Positions 39,424 through 48,464 of a DNA stretch of 64,000 nt are shown here, piece by piece. Made by a program: the position numbers and the translations under genes. Every line of letters starts with the position of its first letter. The stretch's first letter is position 1. The stretch is from Streptomyces albiflavescens. Its GTDB lineage: Bacteria; Actinomycetota; Actinomycetes; Streptomycetales; Streptomycetaceae. The notes beneath the pieces were generated by a model, which saw nothing but the letters and a program-made list of their open reading frames with translations, was not told the DNA's origin and made no database searches. Location: positions 312,470 through 376,469 of the forward strand of contig NZ_BMMM01000004.1 in the NCBI RefSeq assembly GCF_014645835.1. The letters run 5' to 3'.

Positions 39424-42351
39424 GTGGCGGGCGAGTCCCCCGACAGGTCGAAGCAGCACGAGTCGCCGGCGTCGTCGGCAGAACCGACGCCGGGGACCCC
39501 GGCCGCGGTTCCGGGTCCGGCGCGAGGTGCCGCGTCGTCCTCGACCCCGGCCCCGGCTTCGGCCGACCCCCGTATGGCGGTGGCCCGCGAGCGGGCAGCC
39601 ACGGTACGGGTGGATCAGGCTACGGCGGTGTTCTCCACGAAGGCCTTGACGGCGGCCGAGCGTGGGGACTCCGCCGAGTCCGCCGAGTCCGGCGACAAGG
39701 GTTCCCAGGGCGACTCCCGACTGCGGGCAGCCGTGGCCGCGTGGGTGGCCGGTGCGGACAGCGACAACTCCCCGGCCGCCGGGGAGTCCAGTCGCGACGA
39801 GCGCGACTCCGCCGCGGGGCGCTCCGCTGACTCAGAGGGCTCCGACGACGCGGGGCGTTCCGCTGACTCAGAGGGCTCCGACGCGGTCGCGGACGACGCC
39901 GAACCGACTGATGCCGTCGAGGGCGACGGCGAGGACGACGGCGCCGCGGCAACGTCCGGCGAGAACTCGCCGCGCGATGCGGCGGACTCCCGCGGGGAGG
40001 ACTCCGCCGCGGCTGCCGACGGCGCCGCGGCGACGGCCGGGTCGGGGGCGGAGTCGGAGTCGGCGTCCGCCTCCGAGGCCGACAGCGAATCGGAGGCGTC
40101 CGACGACGCGTCAGCTCCGGACGCTGGAGCGGTCGAGGGCCGGGACTCCGCGGCCGAGAAGGCTTCTGCCGCCGGTGAGGCCGAGACCGCGGCCGGTTCC
40201 GCGGTCAAGGACGGCTCCGCGTCGGCGTCTGCCTCCGCGCCCGCGTCTGCCTCCGCCTCCGCGTCCGACGAGGCTTCTGCCGCCGGTGAGTCGGGGAGTG
40301 AGGCCGAGAGCCCGGCCGGTTCCGCGTCCGACGTCGGCTCCGCGTCCGCGTCTGCCTCCGCGTCTGCCTCCGCCTCCGCGCCCGCGCCCGCGTCCGACGA
40401 GGCTTCTGCCGCCGGTGAGGCCGAGACCACGGCCGGTTCCGGGTCTGCCTCCGCGCCCGCATCCGCGCCCGCATCCGCATCCGCATCCGCCTCCGCCTCC
40501 ATCTCCGAGGCCGACGCCGGGTCTTCGTCCGCGCCCGCCTCCGGTGCCGGGGTCGCGTCCGCGCCCGCCGTCGACTCCGGCTCCGCGTCTGCCTCCGACA
40601 GTGCGTCCAAGTCGAAATCCAAGTCCAAGTCCACGTCCACGTCCGACGACGACGCCTCCGACGAGGACGCAACCCCCGGCCCGAAGGGCGCCTCGGAGGA
40701 CTCCCCGAAGGCCACCTCGACGGACGGCAAGGACTCCACCGCCCCCGAGCCCCCGGTCGATCAGCCCACCGCCATCTTCAAGGCCCCCCGGCCCCCGGCC
40801 GTGGACCAGCCCACCACGATGCTCAAGTTGGGCGGCGGCACCAAGCCGGCCACGGGAAGGCCCGCGGCCAAGCCCAAGCCCGAGTCCGACGCCGAGCGCA
40901 CCAGCAAGTTCGTCGCCCTCAAGCCCCTCGACGAGCCGGCCGCCCCCGCGAAGCCGAAGGCCGCCCCCGTCCCGGGCACCGCTGACAAGCCGACGGCCGC
41001 CACCACCGCGCTCCCGCAGGTCGGGCCCGAGCGCACCACCCAGCAGCCGCTGCCGCCGAAGCCCCCGCTGGATCTGCTGGCCGAGCTGACGAACACGCCG
41101 CCGCCCCCGCAGACCCCGGTCCGGACGATCGTGCGGCGGGTGAAGATCTGGACCCCGCTGGTCCTGCTGCTCGCGGTGATCTTTGCAGTCGTACAGGCCG
41201 TACGGCCGCTCCCGACCCCGTCCCTCGCGCTCACCGCCGACGAGACGTACACCTTCGAGGGCGGCAAGCTCGATCTGCCCTGGCCGGGGCAGGGACAGTC
41301 GGCGATCGAGGTCGAGGGCGTCGGCAGCCTCGGCACGGAGGGGAAGCAGACGCCCGCACCCATCGCGAGCGTCGCCAAGATCATGACGGCGTACGTCATC
41401 CTTCAGGAGCACCCGCTGAAGGGGAACGAGAGCGGCGAGAAGATCACCGTCGACCAGCAGGCCGAGGACGAGTCGAAGCTGCCGGACGAGTCGACGGCGG
41501 CCATGTCGAAGGGGCAGCAGTTCACGGAGCGCGAGATGCTCCAGATGCTGATGATCCCGTCCGGCAACAACGCGGCGCGGCTGCTGGCCCGTTGGGACTC
41601 CGACAACAAGACCTTCGTCGGCAAGATGAACGCCGCGGCGAAGAAGCTCGGCATGACGAAGTCGACGTACACGGACCCGAGCGGTCTGCAGAAGACGACG
41701 GTGAGCACCGCCACCGACCAGCTCGAGCTGGCGAAGGCGGTGATGCAGAACGAGGTGTTCCGCAGCATCGTCTCGATGGCCAGCGCGAAGATCCCCGGCC
41801 TCGACAAGCCCATCTACAACAACAACGACCTGCTGGTGAAGCAGGTCGGCGTGATCGGCCTGAAGACCGGCTCGTCGACGCCCGCGGGCGGCAACCTGGT
41901 GTGGGCGGCGACCAAGACCGTGAACGGCAGGACCGAGACGGTCTACGGCGCGGTGCTCGGGCAGAACGCCGGCACCGGCAAGGTCTGGGACAGCCTCCAG
42001 CTGGCACTGACCAACAGCCAGAAGCTCATCGACAAGGTCCAGCAGAGCCTGACCTCCGCCACGGTGGTGAAGAAGGGTGACGTCGTCGGCTACGTGGACG
42101 ACCAGCTCGGCGGCCGGACGCCCGTCGTCGCCACCAAGAACATGACGGCGGTCGGCTGGCCCGGCCTGGAGACGAAGCTGTCGATCGATGACGAGGACGG
42201 CAAAACGGTCCCGCACTCCGGCAAGGCCGGCACGGTCGTCGGCCAGCTGACCGTCGGCGACGGCTCCAGCCACGCCGTGACGATCCCCGTCGCGCTCCAG
42301 TCGGACCTCGCCGAGCCGGGCCTCGGCGCCAAGCTGACCCGCGTCAGCTGA
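39424..42351 (+). CDS. membrane D-alanyl-D-alanine carboxypeptidase with long low-complexity N-terminus
   Basis: This 975-residue protein is a single-span penicillin-binding protein of the S11 family. Residues 1 to about 440 are Ser/Ala/Asp/Glu-rich and low complexity; 440-575 are Pro/Lys/Thr-rich. A transmembrane helix lies at about 577-597 (IWTPLVLLLAVIFAVVQAV), and the extracellular catalytic domain has Ser649 in SVAK, Ser713 in SGN and Lys814 in KTG. It trims D-Ala from peptidoglycan stem peptides. The motif V-D-Q-x-T-x-x-F/L recurs (near residues 60, 450 and 465) on the cytoplasmic side. Upstream in-frame GTG 39400 and ATG 39409 exist, but GTG 39424 has GGAGGAGG five bases before it. Catalytic domains of this family are normally far shorter than the whole. 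Confidence 0.88.
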   Translation: MAGESPDRSKQHESPASSAEPTPGTPAAVPGPARGAASSSTPAPASADPRMAVARERAATVRVDQATAVFSTKALTAAERGDSAESAESGDKGSQGDSRLRAAVAAWVAGADSDNSPAAGESSRDERDSAAGRSADSEGSDDAGRSADSEGSDAVADDAEPTDAVEGDGEDDGAAATSGENSPRDAADSRGEDSAAAADGAAATAGSGAESESASASEADSESEASDDASAPDAGAVEGRDSAAEKASAAGEAETAAGSAVKDGSASASASAPASASASASDEASAAGESGSEAESPAGSASDVGSASASASASASASAPAPASDEASAAGEAETTAGSGSASAPASAPASASASASASISEADAGSSSAPASGAGVASAPAVDSGSASASDSASKSKSKSKSTSTSDDDASDEDATPGPKGASEDSPKATSTDGKDSTAPEPPVDQPTAIFKAPRPPAVDQPTTMLKLGGGTKPATGRPAAKPKPESDAERTSKFVALKPLDEPAAPAKPKAAPVPGTADKPTAATTALPQVGPERTTQQPLPPKPPLDLLAELTNTPPPPQTPVRTIVRRVKIWTPLVLLLAVIFAVVQAVRPLPTPSLALTADETYTFEGGKLDLPWPGQGQSAIEVEGVGSLGTEGKQTPAPIASVAKIMTAYVILQEHPLKGNESGEKITVDQQAEDESKLPDESTAAMSKGQQFTEREMLQMLMIPSGNNAARLLARWDSDNKTFVGKMNAAAKKLGMTKSTYTDPSGLQKTTVSTATDQLELAKAVMQNEVFRSIVSMASAKIPGLDKPIYNNNDLLVKQVGVIGLKTGSSTPAGGNLVWAATKTVNGRTETVYGAVLGQNAGTGKVWDSLQLALTNSQKLIDKVQQSLTSATVVKKGDVVGYVDDQLGGRTPVVATKNMTAVGWPGLETKLSIDDEDGKTVPHSGKAGTVVGQLTVGDGSSHAVTIPVALQSDLAEPGLGAKLTRVS

Positions 42352-42360
42352 ACGGACGTA

Positions 42361-42398
42361 CGCACCGGTGACGTATTGCAGCACGCACCGGTGACGTA
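42361..42398. repeat. direct repeat CGCACCGGTGACGTA, two copies
   Basis: Two identical 15-bp copies at 42361-42375 and 42384-42398, 23 bp apart (about two helical turns), lie in the 204-bp gap between the carboxypeptidase and the membrane protein gene. They could be a binding site for an activator of the downstream gene. Confidence 0.7.
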
Positions 42399-42555
42399 CG
42401 CCGGGTACGAAGCGGCGCACCGCACCCCGTCGACGGAGCCCCGCCCGGGCGCTCCCCGGCGGGGTGCGTGCTAGCGTCGCTGAGTGGCCTCGGGGCTGGT
42501 CGTGGGCCGCGGCTCCCGGCGCAGAACGGACAACGGGACACGGGAGAGCCTTGCA

Positions 42556-44391
42556 GTGGCGACAGCGGAGCCGACACACGCCGACGACGCCGATCCGGGC
42601 CCAGGGGCAGGCCCGCGAATACCGCTGCCCGCCCGCACCCCTGACGGAGCGCAGGACGAAGAGTCCACGGCGGAGCGCAGCACCCGCCTGAGCCCTTTCC
42701 TGCGCCACCCCGTCGCCCTCGCCACCGCCCTCTCCGGCGTCCTCCACATCATCTGGTTCTTCACGTTCGCGAACAGCGGTGGGGATCTCGCCGCGCAGGA
42801 CGCGTGGGCGGAGTTCGTCGGGCGGCACCCGGACTCGGCGTACAACCTCGCCTGGTACGGCGGGATGCACCCGGTCTCGTACAGCGTGGTGTCGCCGTAT
42901 TTGATGTCGGTACTCGGCGTCCGTACGACGATGATGATCGCTGGGACGATCTCGGCGGGCCTGCTGATGATGATCCTGATCCGCAGCCGGGCGGTGAAGA
43001 ACCCACTGTGGCCCGCCCTCGCGGGGGTCTTCGCGCTCCTGTGCAACGCCGTCTCGGGCCGGGTGACCTACGGCCTCGGCACGGTGTTCGCGCTCGCCGC
43101 GACCGCCGTCGTCTTCTGCTGGCCCCACCGCTGGCGCTACAAACGCTGGGCGAAGGCCCTGTGCGCGGCACCGCTCGCCGCGCTGGCGACTGCCGCGTCG
43201 CCGGTCGCCGGACTGTTCGTCGGCCTGGTCGCGGTGGCCCTGTTCCTGCAGAAGCGCCGGCCCGGCGCGTACGCGCTCGGGATCGCGCCGGCCGTGGTGG
43301 TCGCCGTATCGGCCTTGCTGTTCCCCTTCTCCGGCACCCAGCCGATGACCTTCTACTCGGTCATCCTGCCTTTCGTGTACTCCGTCCTGGTCTTCGTCCT
43401 CGTCCCCGAGGAGTGGAAGACGGTACGGATCACGGCGGCGGTGTACGGCCTCTCCGTGCTCGGCGTCTGGCTGATCAGTTCGCAGATCGGCACCAACATT
43501 TCGCGCCTCGCGATGCTGTTCGCGGGCGTCGTGCTGCTGGCGGCCCTGCCCTTCACCGTGCCGAAGTCGCGCAAGTGGTACGCGACCGTCGTCGCCTTCG
43601 CCGGATTCGTCGGCTGGATCGGCTTCAAGGCCGTCGACGACATCGTGCATACGACCCCGGCGGCGTCCTGGGCGCGTGAGCTGGCCCCGCTCGTCAACCA
43701 GCTCCAGGTGGTGGGCGCCGAGAAGGGCCGCGTCGAGGTCGTCCCGGCCCGCTCCCACCGCGAGGCCTCCGCCCTCGCCCCGTACGTCAACCTCGCCCGC
43801 GGCTGGAACCGTCAGGCCGACATGGAGCGCAACCCCCTCTTCTACGACGACACCCTCAACTCCGCGAACTACCACGAATGGCTGCAGCGCTGGGCCGTCC
43901 ACTACGTGGTGCTGCCCAAGGGCGAACCGGACGGCGACGGCGGCGAGCGTGAGCGCGAACTGGTCCAGCGGGGGATGCCGTATCTGCGGCAGATCTGGGG
44001 CGACGCGAACTGGCAGCTCTTCGCCGTCACGGACCCGGCGCAGCTCGCCGAGCCCAACGCCGTCGTCGACCGCGCCGAACAGGGCGAGCTGACGCTCGAG
44101 GTGAAGAAGGCGGGCCGCATTCTCATCCGCATCCCGTACTCCCCGTGGCTCAGCATCGTCGACGCCGACGGCAAGAGCGTGAAGCCGCCGCAGGAGACGG
44201 AGCGGTCCAAGCACCGTGCCGAGGGGACGCCGAAGACGTACGACAACCTCAACGGCTGTCTGATGCCGACGGAGGAGACCGCGGCGGGCGACAAGTGGAC
44301 GGAACTGCTGGCCCCGAAGCCGGGCACCTACCGCCTGGCGGCGCCGTACCAGCTCCCCCGGGGAACCCCCTGCCCGGAGGAGCTCCGCTGA
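42556..44391 (+). CDS. uncharacterised polytopic membrane protein
   Basis: This protein of about 611 residues has a disordered N-terminal 60, then about 11-12 hydrophobic helices to residue 395 (from HPVALATALSGVLHIIWFF to WYATVVAFAGFVGWIGFKAV). An extracellular C-terminal domain of about 215 residues carries the patterns HREASALAPYVNLARGWNRQAD and WLQRWAVHYVVLPKG. The architecture, several helices followed by a large soluble domain, recalls GT-C glycosyltransferases or mannosyltransferase-like envelope proteins, but I see no diagnostic catalytic Asp pair. GTG 42556 has GGGAGA upstream; GTG 42484 is an in-frame alternative. Confidence 0.72.
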   Translation: MATAEPTHADDADPGPGAGPRIPLPARTPDGAQDEESTAERSTRLSPFLRHPVALATALSGVLHIIWFFTFANSGGDLAAQDAWAEFVGRHPDSAYNLAWYGGMHPVSYSVVSPYLMSVLGVRTTMMIAGTISAGLLMMILIRSRAVKNPLWPALAGVFALLCNAVSGRVTYGLGTVFALAATAVVFCWPHRWRYKRWAKALCAAPLAALATAASPVAGLFVGLVAVALFLQKRRPGAYALGIAPAVVVAVSALLFPFSGTQPMTFYSVILPFVYSVLVFVLVPEEWKTVRITAAVYGLSVLGVWLISSQIGTNISRLAMLFAGVVLLAALPFTVPKSRKWYATVVAFAGFVGWIGFKAVDDIVHTTPAASWARELAPLVNQLQVVGAEKGRVEVVPARSHREASALAPYVNLARGWNRQADMERNPLFYDDTLNSANYHEWLQRWAVHYVVLPKGEPDGDGGERERELVQRGMPYLRQIWGDANWQLFAVTDPAQLAEPNAVVDRAEQGELTLEVKKAGRILIRIPYSPWLSIVDADGKSVKPPQETERSKHRAEGTPKTYDNLNGCLMPTEETAAGDKWTELLAPKPGTYRLAAPYQLPRGTPCPEELR

Positions 44392-44422
44392 CCCGTCTGA
44401 GCGGCGGCCGGAGCGTTCTGTC

Positions 44423-44454
44423 GTTCCCGCGGCCCTGAACGGGGCGCGGGGAAC
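44423..44454. repeat. degenerate copy C of the GCGCAGTTCCCCGCG element
   Basis: The sequence ggggcgcggggaactgcgcg matches one arm of copies A and B; the other arm is imperfect (gttcccgcggccc). It lies between the convergent membrane-protein (+) and MerR (-) genes, and a gggggcctgggggcgcag stretch follows. Confidence 0.6.
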
Positions 44455-44551
44455 TGCGCGATCTTTTGAGCGGGGGCCTGGGGGCGCAGTCCTCAGTACG
44501 GGACGGGCCAGGGGCGGATGGGGAGAAAACGCCCCATCCGCCCCATCCGAG

Positions 44552-45451
44552 TCACCTCACCGGAAACGCCACATCGCACACCGCGTCCTCCGGCCCCGCC
44601 GCGTCCCAGTCCGCGAAGTACACCTCGCGACAGGGACCGTCGTACGACAGCCCCCGCTCGGCGATCCACGCCTCGACGGCCTCGAAGGCGGCGAGGATCT
44701 GGGGGTGGGCGACCTGCGCCTTGGTGATGCGGGCGTAGGCGAGCCGCTGGGCGGGCTCGACACGGACCTTGGCCCGCCAGGGCAGGCCCTGCTTCTCGGC
44801 CCAGGCGCGCGCCGCATCCGCGTCGGCGACGGGAACGCACGTCTCCGCCGGCCCGTCGCTCTCGGTGCTGACCTCGGCGTAGTAGACGACGAAGGGCGCC
44901 CCGGTGATCCCCCCGCACTGCTGGGCGCCCTCTTCCAGCCGCCCCAGCGAGGCCGGAATCCAGACCGGCAGCTCGTCCGCGAGGGTGTGCCGCGTCTCCG
45001 TCAGCACCACCCGCTCGGGCACGTCCACCGTCTCGACCACGAACTTCCCGTACATCTCGGAACTCCTTCCCGACAGCCGTCCACGGAGGTACTCGGCGAG
45101 GGTCCGCTGCGAAGCGAACCGGGCCTCGGCGTCCGCCCAGTACGCGGCGAGGAGCTCGGCGCCGGCCGGACCCCGCGCCTCGACCACCTCCGCGATCCGC
45201 GCGAGCGGCATGTCGAGCTGGCGCAGCAGCGCGACCAGGCGGGCGCGCTCGACCTGATCGGCGCGGTAGTAGCGGTAGCCGCTGACCTCGTCGACGTGCG
45301 CCGGAGCCAGGAGCCCGAGCCGGTCGTACAGCCGAAGCGCCTTCGGCGAGAGCCGCGCGCGAGCGGCGAACGCCCCGATCGTGAGCAGTTCCCGATCCGC
45401 TCCCCGGCCCGCATCCGGGCCCGGTCCCTGATGCGCGTGTTCCTGATGCAC
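44552..45451 (-). CDS. MerR-family regulator with GyrI-like effector-binding domain
   Basis: This 299-residue protein has a MerR winged helix at about residues 22-95 (LTIGAFAARARLSPKALRLYDRLGLLAPAHVDEVSGYRYY, then RLVALLRQLDMPLARIAEVVEAR). A C-terminal GyrI-like/effector domain follows from about 140 with PFVVYYAEVSTESDGPAETCVPV, the pattern of multidrug-binding BmrR-like proteins. Start GTG 45451 has GGAGG eight bases upstream; an earlier in-frame GTG at 45493 has none. It is 87 bp upstream on the same strand as no obvious target, so its target is unknown. Confidence 0.85.
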   Translation of the reverse strand: MHQEHAHQGPGPDAGRGADRELLTIGAFAARARLSPKALRLYDRLGLLAPAHVDEVSGYRYYRADQVERARLVALLRQLDMPLARIAEVVEARGPAGAELLAAYWADAEARFASQRTLAEYLRGRLSGRSSEMYGKFVVETVDVPERVVLTETRHTLADELPVWIPASLGRLEEGAQQCGGITGAPFVVYYAEVSTESDGPAETCVPVADADAARAWAEKQGLPWRAKVRVEPAQRLAYARITKAQVAHPQILAAFEAVEAWIAERGLSYDGPCREVYFADWDAAGPEDAVCDVAFPVR

Positions 45452-45538
45452 GAGCCCATCCTCCGTCACCGGGCGCCTTCCGCCCGGTGACACAGGACGG
45501 TTCCCCTTGCCCCAGGGGCAAGGTCCATCACGTCGGGT

Positions 45539-46039
45539 TCAGCCGGCGAGCTGCTTCTCCACCGCCGCGACGACCTCGGCGGACTCCGGCTCGGTCTGCG
45601 GCGAGAAGCGGCCGACGACCGCGCCGTCCCGCCCGATCAGGAACTTCTCGAAGTTCCATCGGATGTCCCCGCTGTGCCCCTCGGCGTCCTCGGTCCCGAC
45701 CAGTCGCTGGTACAGCCCGTGCCGCCCGTCCCCGTTCACCTCGACCTTCTCGGTCATCGGGAAGGTCACGCCGTACGTCGCCGAGCAGAACTCGGCGATC
45801 TCCTCGGAGGTCCCGGGCTCCTGCCCCATGAACTGGTTGCAGGGCACCCCGAGCACGGTGAAGCCCTGGGCGGCGTAGCGCTCCTGGAGGCGCTCCAGGC
45901 CCGCGTACTGCGGGGTCAGCCCGCACTTGGAGGCCACGTTCACGATGAGCACGGCCTTGCCCTTGTACTGCCCCAGATCGGCGGAACCACCCTGAAGGGC
46001 CCCGATTTCGACGTCAAGCACAGAGTTGTCAGTAGTCAT
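45539..46039 (-). CDS. glutathione peroxidase family protein (Cys type)
   Basis: This 166-residue thioredoxin-fold protein has the peroxidatic Cys in NVASKCGLTPQYAGLERLQ near residue 39, LGVPCNQFMGQEPG near 64, and WNFEKFLIGRDG near 130. In actinomycetes these Cys-type enzymes reduce peroxides with thioredoxin or another thiol rather than glutathione. No ribosome site precedes the ATG at 46039, but TAGCAT lies six bases upstream, so the transcript is probably leaderless. Confidence 0.92.
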   Translation of the reverse strand: MTTDNSVLDVEIGALQGGSADLGQYKGKAVLIVNVASKCGLTPQYAGLERLQERYAAQGFTVLGVPCNQFMGQEPGTSEEIAEFCSATYGVTFPMTEKVEVNGDGRHGLYQRLVGTEDAEGHSGDIRWNFEKFLIGRDGAVVGRFSPQTEPESAEVVAAVEKQLAG

Positions 46040-46073
46040 AAGCGGATGCTAACTCCGGTGGATGACATGACCG

Positions 46074-47039
46074 TCAGCCCCGCTGGGCTGTGACGAGCAC
46101 CTCACCGGCCGCCGTCCGCGAGTACAGCACCGACCGCCCCGCCCGCCGCCGCTGCACGAGCCGAGCGTCCAGCAGCACCTTCAGATGCCGCCCGACCGAG
46201 CCCAGCCCCTGCCCGGTCACGGCGACCAGCTGGCTGGTGGACATGGGGGAGTCGAGGAGGACGAGGACGCCGGCGCGGGCGGTTCCGAGGAGCGCGCCGA
46301 GACTCTCGGGCACCGCTTCGGCGCGTACGTCGGCCAGTACACCCGCGCACGGGTAGACGACGGCGTACCGGTGGGGCTCCTCCCAGGACACCCAGCCGGC
46401 CTTGGGGGTGACGGGCACGAAGAGGAGCTGCGCTCCGGAGATCTCACGCGGCGGATACTCGTGGAGGTTCACCTGCAGCCGGTTCCCGCCGAGCCACCGT
46501 GTCCCCGGCCGCAGCGCGTCCAGCGCCGCCGCCCAGCCGCCCTGGCTCAACTGCGCCGTACGGGCGACCACATCCGCCTCCAGGATGCGCCGCCGCCGGT
46601 CCCAGTACGGCCGTACGGCCTCCTCCCATACGTAGGTGAGGAGATCGGCGGCGCGGCCGGGCAGGTCGTCGCGGTCCACGAGCCGGTCGGGCAGCGGGCC
46701 GGGGAGGGAGACGGTGAGCTGGGCGCGCGCGTCGTCCGGTGACGTCTCCCGCACCCGGGCGACCTCGTCCTCGAAGGTCTCGTCGCCGTACGGGGTCGGG
46801 GTGAGGAAGTCGGCGATCCAGGCCCGCCCGAGCCCGGAACGGATGAGCAGCGCGGTGACCGGGTCGGAGGCGAGCCGCTTCCGGTACGCGGGCAGATGGG
46901 CCCGCAGCCAGGCCTGCTCCCCGGGATGCGCTCCCACCCCCGCGTGCAGCACCTTCAGGCTCGCGAAGGTCTCCGCGAGCGGCGACAGCACGAAACGGCT
47001 TCCGGCAAGGGTGTCGGCGTTGACCTGCCACCAGCCCAT
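46074..47039 (-). CDS. ArsR-like winged-helix regulator
   Basis: This 321-residue protein has a long N-terminal sensor-like region with few motifs and a C-terminal winged helix at about 255-315: GTARAGVLVLLDSPMSTSQLVAVTGQGLGSVGRHLKVLLDARLVQRRRAGRSVLYSRT. The domain order, HTH at the C-terminus after a large unknown domain, is recurrent in Streptomyces. It is divergent from an MFS transporter, and a perfect palindrome GTTTCGC-N6-GCGAAAC lies between them, so it may control the transporter. The ATG at 47039 has GGGGAAGGGGG upstream. Confidence 0.82.
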   Translation of the reverse strand: MGWWQVNADTLAGSRFVLSPLAETFASLKVLHAGVGAHPGEQAWLRAHLPAYRKRLASDPVTALLIRSGLGRAWIADFLTPTPYGDETFEDEVARVRETSPDDARAQLTVSLPGPLPDRLVDRDDLPGRAADLLTYVWEEAVRPYWDRRRRILEADVVARTAQLSQGGWAAALDALRPGTRWLGGNRLQVNLHEYPPREISGAQLLFVPVTPKAGWVSWEEPHRYAVVYPCAGVLADVRAEAVPESLGALLGTARAGVLVLLDSPMSTSQLVAVTGQGLGSVGRHLKVLLDARLVQRRRAGRSVLYSRTAAGEVLVTAQRG

Positions 47040-47064
47040 GCGCCGCCCCCTTCCCCTCGTCTTG

Positions 47065-47084
47065 GTTTCGCCTCCACGCGAAAC
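47065..47084. promoter_or_regulatory. candidate operator of the winged-helix regulator
   Basis: GTTTCGC-CTCCAC-GCGAAAC is a 20-bp element with 7-bp perfect arms, centred in the 83-bp gap between the divergent regulator and MFS genes. Confidence 0.55.
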
Positions 47085-47122
47085 AATAACGACCGCCTCG
47101 CACGGCCCCCGAGACTCCGCGC

Positions 47123-48355
47123 ATGCGCAGCTACTCCGACCTCTTCCGCACGCGGGAGTTCACCCCGCTGTTCCTGTCCTCCTGCTTCAAGACCGCGGCC
47201 TCGACGGTGAGCGGTCTGGCCCTCGCCACCCTGGTGTATCGGGCGACGGACTCGCCCCTGCTCTCCGCGCTGAGCATGTTCGGACCGTCGCTGGCGCAGG
47301 TCGTGGGCGCGACGACGCTGCTCTCCGCGGCGGACCGGCTGCCGCCGCGGGCGACGGTGACGGGCATCGCGCTCGCCTTCGCGCTCGGTACGGCGGCGAT
47401 GGCGACCCCCGGCCTTCCGATCTGGACGATCTTCGTCCTGCTCCTGCTCCTCGGCCTGGTCCAGTCGTTCGGCGGCGGCGTCCTGTGGGGCCTGCTGAAC
47501 GAGATCCTCGCCAAGGAGGGCTATCTGCTGGGCCGTTCGGTGTTCAACATGATGAGCGGCGTCGCGCAGATCACGGGATACGCGACCGGTGGCGTCCTGG
47601 TGGCGCTGCTGTCCCCGCGGGTCACGCTGCTCCTGGCGGCGGCCCTGTATCTGGCGTCGGCCCTGACCGCCCGCCTGGGCCTGACCCGCCGCGCCCCGCG
47701 CGCCGCCGGCCGCCCGTCCGTCGCGGAGACCTGGCGCACGAACGCGCGCCTGTGGTCCTCGCCCGAGCGCCGCACCCTCTACCTCCTGCTCTGGATCCCC
47801 AACGGCCTGATCGTCGGCTGCGAGTCGCTGTACGTGTCGTACGCGCCGAGCCGGGCGGGCGCGCTGTTCGCCTTCGCCGCGTTCGGGATGTTCGTGGGGG
47901 ACGTGACGACGGGCCGCTTCCTGCCGCCCCGGGTGCGCGCCCGCCTGGGCATCCCGTTCCTGCTGCTCCTCGCGACGCCGTATCTGCTGTTCGCGCTCCG
48001 GCCGGGGGTCGGCCTGGCGGCGGCCGCGGTGGCCGTGGCCTCCATCGGCTTCGGCGCGAGCCTGATCCAGCAGGAACGGCTGGTGTCCCTGATCCCGGAC
48101 GAACTGAGCGGCCACGCCCTGGGGTTGCACACCGCGGGCATGCTGACCATGCAGGGCGTGAGCGCGGCGCTGGCGGGCGGCGTCGCCCAACTCACCTCGC
48201 CCGGCACGGGGATGACGGTCATGGCCGTCGCCTCGATCGCCGTGACCCTGACGCTGGCGCCGTCGCTCCTCCGCGGCCGTACCGCGTCCCGGGATCGCCA
48301 ACACCCGGAGGTGTCCGCGCCAAAAGAAAGGCAATCCGGGGTGAACTCTCCCTGA
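47123..48355 (+). CDS. MFS transporter
   Basis: This 410-residue protein has about 12 hydrophobic helices. It starts with [46 protein letters not shown], the typical N-terminal helices and LVYRATxSPL loop of drug/peptide-type exporters. [19 protein letters not shown] near residue 228 begins the second half. It is probably an efflux pump, regulated by the divergent winged-helix protein. No substrate can be assigned. ATG 47123. Confidence 0.85.
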   Translation: MRSYSDLFRTREFTPLFLSSCFKTAASTVSGLALATLVYRATDSPLLSALSMFGPSLAQVVGATTLLSAADRLPPRATVTGIALAFALGTAAMATPGLPIWTIFVLLLLLGLVQSFGGGVLWGLLNEILAKEGYLLGRSVFNMMSGVAQITGYATGGVLVALLSPRVTLLLAAALYLASALTARLGLTRRAPRAAGRPSVAETWRTNARLWSSPERRTLYLLLWIPNGLIVGCESLYVSYAPSRAGALFAFAAFGMFVGDVTTGRFLPPRVRARLGIPFLLLLATPYLLFALRPGVGLAAAAVAVASIGFGASLIQQERLVSLIPDELSGHALGLHTAGMLTMQGVSAALAGGVAQLTSPGTGMTVMAVASIAVTLTLAPSLLRGRTASRDRQHPEVSAPKERQSGVNSP

Positions 48356-48464
48356 ACTGACGAAAGTTGTATGGCGGCATCCACAACCACCCCACGGTCA
48401 CCAGGGTCGAACGAAGTACCCGAACGCGCACATCGGCGCACAGAAACCCACGTGGGGGTCAGCA

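Noticed and set aside
39750..40650. CRISPR-like or satellite repeat in the Ser/Ala-rich part of the carboxypeptidase
   Set aside because: The repeats are codon-level degenerate and stay in frame; there are no fixed repeats with unique spacers.
40111..44214. Very long minus-strand frame (1367 codons) opposite the carboxypeptidase and membrane protein genes
   Set aside because: It is antisense to two genes with clear motifs. Its translation is low-complexity Arg/Gly/Val sequence typical of the opposite frame of high-GC DNA.
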